Source: JBOFFC01 sp051648405
GTDB lineage: Bacteria > Planctomycetota > Planctomycetia > Pirellulales > Lacipirellulaceae
DNA: 59,703 bases
Reading direction: 5' to 3'
Assembly: GCA_051648405.1 (NCBI GenBank)
Contig: JBOFFC010000053.1
Coordinates: 1-59,703 of the forward strand
Shown here piece by piece: positions 59,584-59,703 of this stretch; position 1 is the first letter of the stretch; each line of letters begins with the position of its first letter. Both the position numbers and the translations under genes were made by a program. Below the pieces are notes generated by a model. That model had not been told where the DNA came from. It made no database searches and saw nothing but the letters and a program-made list of their open reading frames with translations.

Positions 59584-59703
59584 GGAATCGGTCTCGATCG
59601 AGTCGGCACGAGCTCGGGTTGGGTTGATTGTACCATCCCTTTCAAGCTGTCACTTTCGTTGATCGAGGAGCCTTGCGGTGCTGAGGTGGGGGGAAGAGCC
59701 GGT

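Overview
The window looks like a chromosomal segment of a high-GC planctomycete, most likely Pirellulales. I infer this from PEP-CTERM surface proteins ending in PEP-x-hydrophobic-RRR, three DUF1559 proteins with type IV pilin-like N-termini, dockerin-like NAADYTVWRD repeats on secreted proteins, a LESRQML N-terminal signature, an S1 sulfatase beside a GH9 cellulase, few strong Shine-Dalgarno sequences and many palindromic intergenic repeats. No ribosomal or other housekeeping marker is present, so the genus cannot be fixed.

Layout. 1-2.3 kb: an edge-truncated secreted protein, then a repeat-rich spacer and an ApnL-like (D-apionate lactonase family) protein that appears to lack part of its barrel. 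2.4-12.6 kb: a minus-strand surface-protein block of five PEP-CTERM and three DUF1559 genes, with GC-rich hairpins after most PEP-CTERM genes. 13-16 kb: a very large secreted N-acetylmuramoyl-L-alanine amidase with an inserted beta-sandwich domain. 16-41.7 kb: a long run of genes that together look like a peptidoglycan scavenging and recycling island: gamma-glutamyltransferase, serine hydrolase, sodium:solute symporter, MurQ, BadF-type sugar kinase, AnmK, an XylR/AraC regulator, a penicillin-binding-fold hydrolase, M14 carboxypeptidase, SpmA, SpmB, LD-carboxypeptidase, DUF1611 (DgcN-like), an enolase-superfamily epimerase/racemase (DgcA-like), a two-headed penicillin-binding protein, membrane dipeptidase, and GlcD and GlcF oxidase subunits. 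Two PEP-CTERM paralogs interrupt it. 41.9-47.8 kb: an accessory stretch with a DUF262/HNH GmrSD-like nuclease, a GH9 cellulase bracketed by direct repeats, and an arylsulfatase. 47.9-50.6 kb: a small-gene zone with tRNA-Ser(CGA), a membrane protein, a small HTH protein, a clear terminator and a decayed eutC. 50.8-59.7 kb: OprB-type porin, chemotaxis receptor, an amidohydrolase with a companion secreted protein, an orphan cytosine-5 DNA methyltransferase, a ParE-type toxin-antitoxin pair and an aspartyl-protease-fold protein.

How the genes may work together. Secreted amidase and hydrolases would free glycan and peptide fragments. The symporter, kinases and MurQ would take MurNAc and anhydroMurNAc to GlcNAc-6-phosphate plus D-lactate. 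The M14 enzyme, LD-carboxypeptidase, dipeptidase and epimerase would take the stem peptide apart. The DgcN/DgcA pair would convert D-glutamate to N-acetyl-L-glutamate, and GlcD/GlcF could oxidise the D-lactate. This scheme is an inference from family membership and gene order. The individual family calls are mostly firm; the substrates are not proven by sequence.
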